This document shows, piece by piece, positions 8,484-16,509 of a stretch of DNA of 64,000 nucleotides; positions within the stretch are counted from its first letter, which is position 1; each line of letters begins with the position of its first letter. The DNA lies in assembly GCA_017305535.1 (NCBI GenBank), contig JAFKKN010000003.1, positions 434,001-498,000 of the forward strand, written 5' to 3'. Origin of the DNA: Hyphomicrobiales bacterium. Its GTDB lineage: Bacteria; Pseudomonadota; Alphaproteobacteria; Rhizobiales; Xanthobacteraceae. A program made the translations under genes and the position numbers. The notes under the pieces were generated by a model. That model searched no databases and was not told the DNA's origin. It worked only from the letters and a program-made list of their open reading frames with translations.

Positions 8484-9581
8484 GTGAACGCCAATCCGGT
8501 CATTCATCCGCTAGCCGCGGAGTCAGCCGCACTGCTCTCGGTCGCCGAGACAGTGCCGGCGGACTGGCATCGGCTCGCGGACTATTTGCGCGCGCAGGGG
8601 ATGAATTTCGATCCGGATCAGCCGATCCGGCAATTCGCCGGCGGCCTCGCCAACCGCAATTATCTTGTCGTCGTCGACGGCGTGCGCGCGGTGCTGCGCC
8701 GGCCGCCCGATGGCGATCTGCCGCCTGGCGCGCATGACATGGCACGCGAACACAAGATTCTTTCGCGCCTCGCCACCGCGCTGCCATTCATCGCGCCGAG
8801 CCTGCATTATTGCGAGCGCCGCGACGTCATCGGCGTGCCGTTTCAATTGATCGAGTATCGCAGCGGCATCGTGGTGCGCGGCGTTGATCTCGCTCCTGTT
8901 GCGTCGCATGCCGATGCGCCGCGCCTGTTGTGTGAGATGCTGGTGGCGACGCTCGCGAGCCTGCACAAGGTCGATGCGCAAGCTGTCGGGCTCGGCGATC
9001 TCGGCAAGCCGGACGGCTTCATCGCCCGCGCCATCGCCGGATGGTCGAAGCGCGGCGCGCTGGTGGCCGGCTCCGATACAGCGCGAAAACTGCTCGATGA
9101 TGTTGCGCAATGGCTGGCACAGCAGCGTTTTCGCGAACGGTCGGTCACGCTGCTGCATTGCGACTTCAAGCTCGACAACATGATCCTGAACCCTGAAACT
9201 CTGTCGCCGGTGGCACTGGTGGATTGGGACATGGGCACGCGCGGCGACCCGCTGTTCGATCTCGCCACACTGCTCAGCTACTGGGCTGAGCCGGGCGATC
9301 CGATTGCGTGGCGCGAGTTGCGGCAGATGCCGACGGCGCTTCCCGGTTTCTGGACGCGCGCCGAAGTCGCGCAACGCTACGCGGCGGCGACGGGATGCGA
9401 TCTCGACGATCTGCCGGCGATGCGCGTGCTGGCGCTGTTCAAACTCGGCATCGTCTTCCTGCAACTGCATCGCCAGTGGGTCAACGGTGCGGTGAAGGAC
9501 GAGCGTTACGCCGACTTTGCCCGTCTCGGCGAGAATATGGTGTTGATTGCGCGCGATGTCGCGACAGGAGGATTGAACTGA
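8484..9581 (+). CDS. APH-family phosphotransferase (ACAD10/11- and LvaA-like kinase)
   Basis: 365 aa, aminoglycoside-phosphotransferase/choline-kinase fold. Catalytic loop HCDFKLDN at residues 225-232 and metal-binding DWD at 247-249; the N-lobe has the FAGGLANRNYLV nucleotide loop. The GTG start at 8484 is set by GGAGG five bases upstream. In mammals this domain is fused to an acyl-CoA dehydrogenase (ACAD10/11), and in Pseudomonas putida LvaA phosphorylates 4-hydroxyvaleryl-CoA. Here the ACAD gene follows with a 1-nt overlap and a CoA ligase comes next, so phosphorylation of a 4-hydroxyacyl-CoA is the best guess. Aminoglycoside resistance is very unlikely. Confidence 0.85.
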   Translation: MNANPVIHPLAAESAALLSVAETVPADWHRLADYLRAQGMNFDPDQPIRQFAGGLANRNYLVVVDGVRAVLRRPPDGDLPPGAHDMAREHKILSRLATALPFIAPSLHYCERRDVIGVPFQLIEYRSGIVVRGVDLAPVASHADAPRLLCEMLVATLASLHKVDAQAVGLGDLGKPDGFIARAIAGWSKRGALVAGSDTARKLLDDVAQWLAQQRFRERSVTLLHCDFKLDNMILNPETLSPVALVDWDMGTRGDPLFDLATLLSYWAEPGDPIAWRELRQMPTALPGFWTRAEVAQRYAAATGCDLDDLPAMRVLALFKLGIVFLQLHRQWVNGAVKDERYADFARLGENMVLIARDVATGGLN

Positions 9582-10774
9582 TGACTGCACTTGATCTGAA
9601 TTTCGCATTGCCATCGCATGTGACGGACCTCGCCGCGCGGGTCAAAACCTTCGTGCAGGAGCAGGTCATTCCCTATGAAAAGGACCCGCGCTGGACCTCG
9701 CATGGGCCGACCGATGAACTGCGGCGTGAGTTGAACGCGCTCGCGGCCCGCGCCGGCGTGCTGGCACCGCATGCGCCGGAGGAGTTCGGCGGCGCGGGAT
9801 TGTCGCATATCGGCCGTGCCGCGGTGTTTACCGCCGCCGGTTATTCGATGCTCGGCCCCATCGCGTTACATTGCGCCGCGCCGGACGAAGGCAATATCCA
9901 TATGCTGGATGTGATTGCCAATCCGGAGCAACGCCAGCGTTACCTGAAGCCTTTGGCAACCGGCGTGGTGCGATCGTGCTTCTGCATGACGGAGCCCGCG
10001 CCCGGCGCCGGCTCCGATCCGGGGCAGATGCAGACCACCGCGCGGCGCGACGGTAACGAATGGGTGATCGATGGCGATAAGTGGCTGATCACCGGCGCGG
10101 AAGGCGCGGCGTTCGCCATCATCATGGCCAAGGTGGTCGGCGGCGAGGGCGATGGCGGCGCGACGATGTTCCTCGCAGATCTGCCGAACCCCGCGATCCG
10201 GATCGAGCGCACGCTCGACACCATGGATTCCAGTTTCGTCGGTGGTCACGCGGTGGTCCGCATCGACAATTTGCGGCTGCCGGCCGATGCCGTGCTCGGC
10301 GAAGTCGGGCAGGGCTTTCGCCACGCACAGGTCCGGCTCGCGCCGGCGCGGCTGACGCATTGCATGCGCTGGCTCGGCTCGGCGATCCGCGCGCACGAGA
10401 TCGCCACCGACTATGCGCGACGTCGCACCGCGTTCGGGAAGCCGCTCGGATCGCACGAAGGCGTGTCGTTCATGCTGGCCGATAACGCGATGGACATTCA
10501 CACCGCGCAACTGACGATCTGGCACGCCGCGTGGGTGCTCGATAAAGGCGAGCGCGGCGGCACCGAAAGCTCGATGGCCAAGGTGGTGTGCTCGGAAGCG
10601 GTGGCGCGCGTGGCCGATCGTTCCTTGCAGATTCTCGGCGGCCTGGGCATTACGCGCGACACGGTGGTGGAGCGCTTCTATCGCGACGTCCGCGCGTTCC
10701 GTATCTATGACGGTCCGTCGGAAGTGCATCGCTGGGCGCTCGGCCGCCGCATCGTTCAAGGACAGGCCGGCTAG
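9581..10774 (+). CDS. Acyl-CoA dehydrogenase family protein, partner of the kinase
   Basis: 397 aa flavoprotein with the ACAD N-terminal helical, middle (CFCMTEPAPGAGSDP) and C-terminal domains. The position of the usual catalytic glutamate reads IYDGPSEVHR: Asp377 replaces Glu, as in the ACAD10/11 group. In LvaC/ACAD11-type enzymes the ACAD removes phosphate from a 4-phosphoacyl-CoA to give an enoyl-CoA. The 1-nt overlap with the kinase gene supports such a joint reaction. The start at 9581 has GGAGGATTGAACTG upstream. A normal FAD-linked alpha,beta-desaturase role remains the alternative. Confidence 0.88.
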   Translation: MTALDLNFALPSHVTDLAARVKTFVQEQVIPYEKDPRWTSHGPTDELRRELNALAARAGVLAPHAPEEFGGAGLSHIGRAAVFTAAGYSMLGPIALHCAAPDEGNIHMLDVIANPEQRQRYLKPLATGVVRSCFCMTEPAPGAGSDPGQMQTTARRDGNEWVIDGDKWLITGAEGAAFAIIMAKVVGGEGDGGATMFLADLPNPAIRIERTLDTMDSSFVGGHAVVRIDNLRLPADAVLGEVGQGFRHAQVRLAPARLTHCMRWLGSAIRAHEIATDYARRRTAFGKPLGSHEGVSFMLADNAMDIHTAQLTIWHAAWVLDKGERGGTESSMAKVVCSEAVARVADRSLQILGGLGITRDTVVERFYRDVRAFRIYDGPSEVHRWALGRRIVQGQAG

Positions 10775-10827
10775 AGGAGCGATAACGCCACCGCCAACAG
10801 CAAGAACAACAATATCGGGAGGAAGCC

Positions 10828-12471
10828 ATGCGCGATGTGTTCTCGTTGGACAAGCCGATCGTGGAGAGCCACGCCGCGATGTGCGCGAGTTTCGATTGGC
10901 GCGTGCCGAAGACGTTCAACTTCGCCACCGATGTCATCGACCGCTGGGCTTCCGAACGCGATGGCCCGGCGCTGACCTGGGAGAATGCAGCCGGTGACGA
11001 GCGGACGTTCAGCTACTCCGAACTGGCGCGCCTCTCGAACCGGATGGCAAACGTGCTGCGCGCGCGCGGCGTCGAGAAGGGCGATCGCATCATCGTCATG
11101 CTGCCGCGATTGCCGGAGTGGTTTATCGCGGTGATCGCCGCGATGCGGATCGGCGCGGTGCCGATCCCCTGCGTCGAGATGCTGACGGCGCGTGACATCG
11201 CCTATCGCGTCGACAACGCCGAAGCGAAAGCCGCGATCTGCCGTCCCGAGCACACCGGGAAATTCTCGCTTGTCGCGGAAAAGGTTCCGGTGAAGATCGC
11301 CATCGGACAAGCGAAGGACTGGCTCGATTGGCATCAGGAAATGGCGGCTGCGGTGGACGCCGCCGAAGCGGCCATTGTCAACGCCGAAGACCCCGCCATC
11401 ATGTATTACACCTCCGGCTCGACCGGGCATCCGAAGGCGGTGATCCATTCCTCGCGCGCGATCTATTCATGGCGCGTGTCGGCGATCTACTGGCTCGATC
11501 TTCGTCCCGGCGAAATCATCTGGTGCACGGCGGACACCGGCTGGGCCAAGGCCGGGACCAGCATTATCTTCGGCCCGCTCAGTTGCGGCGCGTGTTCGTT
11601 CTTCTATGACGGTCCGTTCGACGCCAAGCTGCGGCCGCAGCTTTTGCGCAAGCACAACGTCACCGTCTATTGCGCGCCGGGCACCGAACTCTCGCGTGTC
11701 GTGCATGAGGTGCAGCGCGGGGATCTTCCCGCATTGCGACGCGTGGTGACGGCTGGTGAGGCGATGAATCCCGCAGTGGCCGAACGTTGGGAGCAGGCCA
11801 CCGGCATTCGCATCGACGAAGCCTACGGGCAGACCGAGGTGCTGATGGTCGCGCTCAACTATCCCGGCGAGCCGGTGCGCTATGGCTCGATGGGTTTGCC
11901 GTCGCCCGGCACCGAGATGGATGTGATCGACGCTGGCGGCCGGCGCTTGCCGCCGGGGCAGGAGGGTGACCTCGCGGTGAAGTTGCCGAACCCGCAACTG
12001 ATGCTGGGTTACTGGAAGGATGCTGAGAAGACCGCGGCATGCTTCGTCGACAGCCCGGAAGGCCGCTGGTATCTCACCAGCGATCGCGCCGAGAAGGATG
12101 CCGACGGCTACTTCTGGTATCGCGGCCGCTCCGACGACGTCATCAATTCCGCTGGCTATCGCATTGGCCCGCTGGAGGTTGAGAACGCGCTGGCCGAACA
12201 TGCCGCGATTCAGGTCTGCGCCGTGATCGGTAGCCCCGATGAGGAGCGCGGCGAGATCGTCAAGGCGTTCGTGGTGCTGCGCGACGGCGTCGCCCCTTCG
12301 TCGGCGTTGACGCGCGAATTGCAGGATCATGTGAAATCGGTGACCGCGCCTTACAAATATCCGCGCGCGATCGAATATCGCAGCGAATTGCCGACCACCA
12401 TCACCGGCAAGGTCAGCCGGCGCGCGTTGCGCGATGAGGATCGCGCGGTTGTCTCCGGAAAGCGGGGCTGA
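10828..12471 (+). CDS. Medium-chain-type acyl-CoA synthetase (MACS/ACSM-like)
   Basis: 547 aa AMP-forming CoA ligase. YYTSGSTGHPKAV begins at residue 193. TADTGWAKAG and YGQTEVLMV are features of the MACS/ACSM subfamily rather than FadD. The C-terminal TITGKVSRR holds the adenylation lysine. GGGAGGAAGCC precedes the ATG. It follows the ACAD gene by 53 bp and precedes the GntR gene by 2 bp, so it belongs to the same operon. It would supply the CoA ester used by the kinase/ACAD pair, the role LvaE plays in the levulinate pathway. Confidence 0.9.
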   Translation: MRDVFSLDKPIVESHAAMCASFDWRVPKTFNFATDVIDRWASERDGPALTWENAAGDERTFSYSELARLSNRMANVLRARGVEKGDRIIVMLPRLPEWFIAVIAAMRIGAVPIPCVEMLTARDIAYRVDNAEAKAAICRPEHTGKFSLVAEKVPVKIAIGQAKDWLDWHQEMAAAVDAAEAAIVNAEDPAIMYYTSGSTGHPKAVIHSSRAIYSWRVSAIYWLDLRPGEIIWCTADTGWAKAGTSIIFGPLSCGACSFFYDGPFDAKLRPQLLRKHNVTVYCAPGTELSRVVHEVQRGDLPALRRVVTAGEAMNPAVAERWEQATGIRIDEAYGQTEVLMVALNYPGEPVRYGSMGLPSPGTEMDVIDAGGRRLPPGQEGDLAVKLPNPQLMLGYWKDAEKTAACFVDSPEGRWYLTSDRAEKDADGYFWYRGRSDDVINSAGYRIGPLEVENALAEHAAIQVCAVIGSPDEERGEIVKAFVVLRDGVAPSSALTRELQDHVKSVTAPYKYPRAIEYRSELPTTITGKVSRRALRDEDRAVVSGKRG

Positions 12472-12473
12472 TC

Positions 12474-13220
12474 GTGTCCCCCGATCCCGCAAGCGGTGCG
12501 CCGCGCAACGAGCCCGCCTATCGGCTGGTGGTACGCAGCATCGAAGCGAAGATCATGTCGGGGCAATGGTCGGTCGGCGATCGCGTGCCGTCGGAAACCA
12601 CGATGGCAAATGACTTCGGCGTGCATCGCTCGACGGTGCGCGAAGCCGTCCGCGTGCTCGAGCAGAATGGCCTGGTGCGCCGCCACGATGGCGGTAAGCT
12701 GCTTTATGTCACCGCACCGCGCGAGGCGGAGATTTCGGCGAGGATCACGGCGGCCATCGTGCTGCACGAGATCAGCTTTCTCGAATTGTGGGAAAGCATG
12801 CGTTGCTTCGAGCCGGTGCTGGCGGAATGCGCCGCACGGCGCATCGACGACGAGACGCTCGATCTGTTGCAGGATAACCTCGACAAGACGCGAGCGAGCC
12901 TGGAGGACCGGCAGGCGCTGGTGCAACTCGATATCGCGTTTCATCAGATCATCGCCCGCGCCTCGCGCAATCGCGCGTTGCAATTGTGCCGACAGCCTAT
13001 CAGCCAGTTGTTCTATCCGTCCTTCTCCAAGGTGCTGACCAGCCTGAGCGCCGGCGAGCGCCTCTTGTTCGCGCACGAGAAGATCGTCCAGGCCCTGCGC
13101 AACCGCGACGCGGCCGGCGCGAAAAGCTGGATGGACAAGCACATCGTCGATTTCCGTCGGGGCTACGAACTCGCCAATCTCGATATCGACATGGCAGCGG
13201 ACTGGCCGACTGACCGCTGA
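12474..13220 (+). CDS. GntR family regulator, FadR/FCD subfamily
   Basis: 248 aa, GTG start 2 nt after the ligase stop. The winged helix occupies residues about 12-80 (SETTMANDFGVHRSTVREAVRVLEQNGLV is the HTH region), followed by an all-helical FCD ligand domain with the metal-type pattern D...H near DIAFHQ. FCD regulators usually sense organic acids. Last gene of the kinase/ACAD/ligase operon, so probably its autoregulated repressor. The palindrome at 8458-8472 matches the operator type of this subfamily. Confidence 0.9.
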   Translation: MSPDPASGAPRNEPAYRLVVRSIEAKIMSGQWSVGDRVPSETTMANDFGVHRSTVREAVRVLEQNGLVRRHDGGKLLYVTAPREAEISARITAAIVLHEISFLELWESMRCFEPVLAECAARRIDDETLDLLQDNLDKTRASLEDRQALVQLDIAFHQIIARASRNRALQLCRQPISQLFYPSFSKVLTSLSAGERLLFAHEKIVQALRNRDAAGAKSWMDKHIVDFRRGYELANLDIDMAADWPTDR

Positions 13221-13321
13221 TAGGTTGCGGCGTACGTCATTTCCGCGAGGCGAAATCCGTCTCTCCCGCATCTCGGCGAGTGCAGGGTGATTCCCGGTCA
13301 CGAACGCCTCGTTCAAGATAC

Positions 13322-13335
13322 GTAAAGGAATTGAC
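13322..13335. promoter_or_regulatory. Candidate MarR-type operator 1
   Basis: GTAAAGGAATTGAC matches the two MarR-flanking dyads (20005-20018, 20573-20586) at 12 of 14 positions when compared with GTAAATGCATTGAC, and the outer half-sites GTAAA/ATTGAC are identical. It is 77 bp upstream of the binding-protein start at 13412. Confidence 0.5.
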
Positions 13336-13411
13336 GTAATCCGAGGGCTCGGGCAGAATTGCCCCATACGCCATCGAGCGTTGAAAGAATCGCAAATTTC
13401 GGGAGGTGCGG

Positions 13412-14608
13412 ATGCGCGCTTGGATCGCCGCGGCGGCCATCATGGTGGGGGTTGGGGGAAGCGCGGTGGCGCAGCAGGGGCCGGTCAAGGTCGGCATCCT
13501 CAACGATCAGAATTCGGTTTATTCCAGCATCACCGGCATGGGCTCGGTCGCGGCCGCGAAGCTTGCGATCGAGGACATGGGCGGCACCATGTTCGGCAAG
13601 CCGATCGAGATCGTATTCGCCGACCACGGGCATAAGCCGGACAACGGCGTCAACATCGCGCGGCGCTGGTTCGACGTCGAGGGCGTCGGCGCGGTGTTCG
13701 ACATCTACAGCTCGGGCGTGTCGCTCGCGGTGCAGAGCCTCGCCGAACAGAAAGACAAGATCCTCGTGGTGTCGATGGCCAGCAGCAGCGACATCGGCGG
13801 AAAATCCTGTTCGCCGAACGGCATGCAGTGGGCCAACGACGGCTACGAAGTCGCCAACCTGACCATCAAGGGCGTGTCCGCCGACAAGGCCAGTTCGTGG
13901 TACTTCATCACGGTGGACTACACCGCCGGGCATTCCATCGAGGCCGATGCGCGCAAAATGATTGAAGCGGGCGGCGGCGAGTTCAAGGGCGCGGTGCGGT
14001 TCCCGCTCAATACGCCGGACTTCAGTTCGTTCCTGCTGACGGCGCAGGCATCGGGCGCGAAGAACATCGGCGTGATCGCCGGTGGCGCCGACCTCAGCAA
14101 CGCCGTGAAGCAGGCGGGTGAATTCGGCATCGAGCGTGCCGGCCAGCGCTTCGTGCCGCTGTCGATGACCACAGTGGATATCGAGGCGCTCGGCAACAAG
14201 GTGACGCAGGGCATGCCTCTGGTGTTCAGCTTCTACTGGGACGAGAACGACAAGACCCGCGCCTGGAGCGAACGTTTCAAGAAGGCGTTCGGCAAGATGC
14301 CGACCGATCCGCAGGCCAACGTCTACAGCGCCGTGCTGCATTACCTGAAGTCGGTAAAGGCGGCGGGGACCACCGAGACCAAGGCCGTTCTGGCGAAGAT
14401 GAAGGAAACGCCGGTGTCGGATTTCTTCACTGACAACGCCAAGATCCGCGCCGACGGCCGTCTGATGCGCGAGGTCTATTACGCTGAAGCCAAGAAGCCG
14501 GAAGACATGAAGTCGCCGACCGATCTGGTCAATCTGGTGAAGAAGGTGCCGGGCGAGCAGGCGTTCGTGCCGGCGGCCCAGAGCGCGTGCAAGCTGCTGA
14601 AGCAGTAA
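13412..14608 (+). CDS. Orphan HAAT-type substrate-binding protein
   Basis: 398 aa exported protein. Signal peptide MRAWIAAAAIMVGVGGSAVA with cleavage before QQGP, then VKVGILNDQNSVYS, the Peripla_BP_6 first strand. GGGAGG precedes the ATG at 13412. No permease or ATPase genes lie beside it. It is clearly related to the binding protein at 62387-63598 (both share GGEFGI, FG[KS]P or LGKP, DH..KPD and IARRW motifs) and belongs to a different subfamily from the one at 2472. It could use the permeases at 3943-5864 or other chromosomal ones. A possible MarR operator lies upstream. Confidence 0.9.
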   Translation: MRAWIAAAAIMVGVGGSAVAQQGPVKVGILNDQNSVYSSITGMGSVAAAKLAIEDMGGTMFGKPIEIVFADHGHKPDNGVNIARRWFDVEGVGAVFDIYSSGVSLAVQSLAEQKDKILVVSMASSSDIGGKSCSPNGMQWANDGYEVANLTIKGVSADKASSWYFITVDYTAGHSIEADARKMIEAGGGEFKGAVRFPLNTPDFSSFLLTAQASGAKNIGVIAGGADLSNAVKQAGEFGIERAGQRFVPLSMTTVDIEALGNKVTQGMPLVFSFYWDENDKTRAWSERFKKAFGKMPTDPQANVYSAVLHYLKSVKAAGTTETKAVLAKMKETPVSDFFTDNAKIRADGRLMREVYYAEAKKPEDMKSPTDLVNLVKKVPGEQAFVPAAQSACKLLKQ

Positions 14609-14619
14609 GATCGAACGTC

Positions 14620-14675
14620 ATGGCCGGGCTTGTCCCGGCCATCCACCTTCGAACGGCTATGCCCGGGCATGACGG
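14620..14675. repeat. Dispersed palindromic repeat, ATGGCCGGG family
   Basis: 9-bp arms ATGGCCGGG (14620-14628) and CCCGGCCAT (14634-14642), followed by a second stem around TATGCCCGGGCAT. Related copies are at 22276-22383, 23925-24013 and 48238-48366. Confidence 0.75.
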
Positions 14676-14687
14676 TTTTCCGGGCAA

Positions 14688-14722
14688 CAAAAAAGGCGGG
14701 ATTGATATCCCGCCTTTCTCTT
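14688..14722. terminator. Bidirectional rho-independent terminator
   Basis: Perfect 10-bp stem AAAGGCGGGA/TCCCGCCTTT (14692-14701 and 14708-14717) with a 6-nt loop, flanked by an A-run on the left and a T-rich run on the right. It lies between convergent genes (13412 rightward, 14749 leftward) and can serve both. Confidence 0.88.
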
Positions 14723-14748
14723 TTGCCGAAGGTGAAGTGCAGCCGCGC

Positions 14749-16476
14749 TCACAAGAACTGCGACAGCTCTTCCTTCTTCACCTTACCCGTCGCGGTCATC
14801 GGCAGCGCGTCGACGATGCGGATCTCCGGCAGCTTGTAGCCGGCGAGGCGTTCCTTGCAGAATGCGCCGAGCGTGTCCGCCGTCACCGTCTTGCGCTCCT
14901 CGGGAAGCAGCGTGATGAAGGCGACCGGCACTTGTCCGCGCGTATCGTCCTCGCGGCCGATCACGCCGCTGCCGGTCACGGCGGGGTGCTGGCCCAGCAC
15001 CGCCTCGATCTCGGCCGGAAACACGCTCATGCCCTTCACCTTCAGCATTTCCTTGCGGCGGCCGAGGAAATGCACGGTGCCGCGCTCGGAGATCATGCCG
15101 AGGTCGCCGGTGCGCAGCCAGCCGTTGACCAGCCCTTCGGCGGTGGCGTCCGGCTTGTTCCAGTAACCTTTCAGCAGCGACGGCGTGCGCACGCATAATT
15201 CGCCCTCAGTGCCGATCGGCATCAGTTTGTTGGAGCCGAATTCGAGAATCTTGAAATCGGTCGACGGCACCGGAATGCCGGCGAAGATCTGCTGTGCCTT
15301 GAGGTCCTGGTCGTCCTCCTGCCAGCCCTGGGTGAAGCTGTCGAAGGAATGGGTTTCTGTCATGCCCCACGCCGCTTCGCGCAGCGTGGAGCCGGTCAGG
15401 TCGAGCCAGCCCTGACGGAACGCCGGGTTGAGCTTCTTCACGAACGACGCCACCAGCACCTCGCGTAGCGAGCGCATGTTGTATTTCATCGCCTCCGGGT
15501 TGCTCATGATCTCGACGGCGTTGTCGACCACCATCATCGACACCGTGACCTTGTGCCGCTCCACCGCGCGCGCGTAGGCGATCGGGTCCCAGCGCGCCAG
15601 CAGCACGCAGGTGGCGCCGGTGATCACCGGCAGGATGATGCCGACATCCTCGCCGGCGATCCAGAAGATCGGCCAGAAATTGATGACGACGTCGGTATTG
15701 CCGACGTGCGCGCTGATCGAGCCCATCACCGCGCCGGTGAACAGCATGTCGCGCTGGGTGTGGACGCAGCCCTTCGGCATCCCGGTGGTGCCGCCGGTGT
15801 AGTTCAGCGCCGCGATGTCATCGAGGCCGACGTCAACCTGCGGCGGCTTGGCGTCTTCGGCCAGCGCAGTCATCAGGTCGATGGTACCGGGAATGTCGAT
15901 TTTCGGCACCGCCAGCGCCGAGGGCAGCGGGCCTTCCGGATCGGACGACAACGCGTCGCGATAGCTGGTGCTGATGACGTGATCGAGCGTGCAGTGCGGC
16001 CGCACCGTTTCGATCAGTGGGAACAGTTGATCCTGCACCACGATGATCCGCGCCCCGGAATCGTTCAGTTCGTAGCGCAACTCATGCTCGGTGAACATCG
16101 GGTTGACCGGCACATGCACGCAGCCGGCTTTCAGGATGCCATAGAAGCAGACATAGAACTGTGGGCAGTTCGGCAGGAACACCGCGATGCGGTCGCCCTG
16201 GCGCGCGCCGAGCTTGACCAATAGCGCCGCGAAATTGTCGCTGAGGCGGTCGAGATCGCGGTAGCTGGTTTCCGCGCCGTAGAATTTGATCGCCGCCTTG
16301 CCCGGCTGCTTTTCGGCCCAGGCATGCAGGTAGGCGGTCAGTGGCTTTTCCCCGAACGGAAAACGCGGCTGGCGCGGAACGTCGGCGGGCCACACCTTGT
16401 CGATGAGCTTGCGGACATGGGCGAGGTAGCTGGCCTCGTCGCGGGTGTAATCGGCCACGGCAGTTTCGGTCGTCAC
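14749..16476 (-). CDS. Long-chain-type acyl-CoA synthetase
   Basis: 575 aa ANL enzyme. YTGGTTGMPKGCV is the P-loop-type motif, WGMTETHSFD the A5 motif, FLGRRKEMLKVKGMSVFP the hinge, and MTATGKVKKEEL carries the adenylation lysine. The GTG start at 16476 follows CAGGAGAACGCC. It lies 33 nt downstream of the carboxylase gene in the same direction, so the two are co-transcribed. The ligase would make the acyl-CoA that the carboxylase then carboxylates (inference). The acyl chain cannot be read from the sequence. Confidence 0.9.
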   Translation of the reverse strand: MTTETAVADYTRDEASYLAHVRKLIDKVWPADVPRQPRFPFGEKPLTAYLHAWAEKQPGKAAIKFYGAETSYRDLDRLSDNFAALLVKLGARQGDRIAVFLPNCPQFYVCFYGILKAGCVHVPVNPMFTEHELRYELNDSGARIIVVQDQLFPLIETVRPHCTLDHVISTSYRDALSSDPEGPLPSALAVPKIDIPGTIDLMTALAEDAKPPQVDVGLDDIAALNYTGGTTGMPKGCVHTQRDMLFTGAVMGSISAHVGNTDVVINFWPIFWIAGEDVGIILPVITGATCVLLARWDPIAYARAVERHKVTVSMMVVDNAVEIMSNPEAMKYNMRSLREVLVASFVKKLNPAFRQGWLDLTGSTLREAAWGMTETHSFDSFTQGWQEDDQDLKAQQIFAGIPVPSTDFKILEFGSNKLMPIGTEGELCVRTPSLLKGYWNKPDATAEGLVNGWLRTGDLGMISERGTVHFLGRRKEMLKVKGMSVFPAEIEAVLGQHPAVTGSGVIGREDDTRGQVPVAFITLLPEERKTVTADTLGAFCKERLAGYKLPEIRIVDALPMTATGKVKKEELSQFL

Positions 16477-16509
16477 GGCGTTCTCCTGTTCTTTTATATT
16501 TTTATCGCA

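Noticed and set aside
8484-9581. Aminoglycoside resistance phosphotransferase
   Set aside because: The APH fold is shared, but 1-nt coupling to an ACAD and a CoA ligase points to hydroxyacyl-CoA kinase function.
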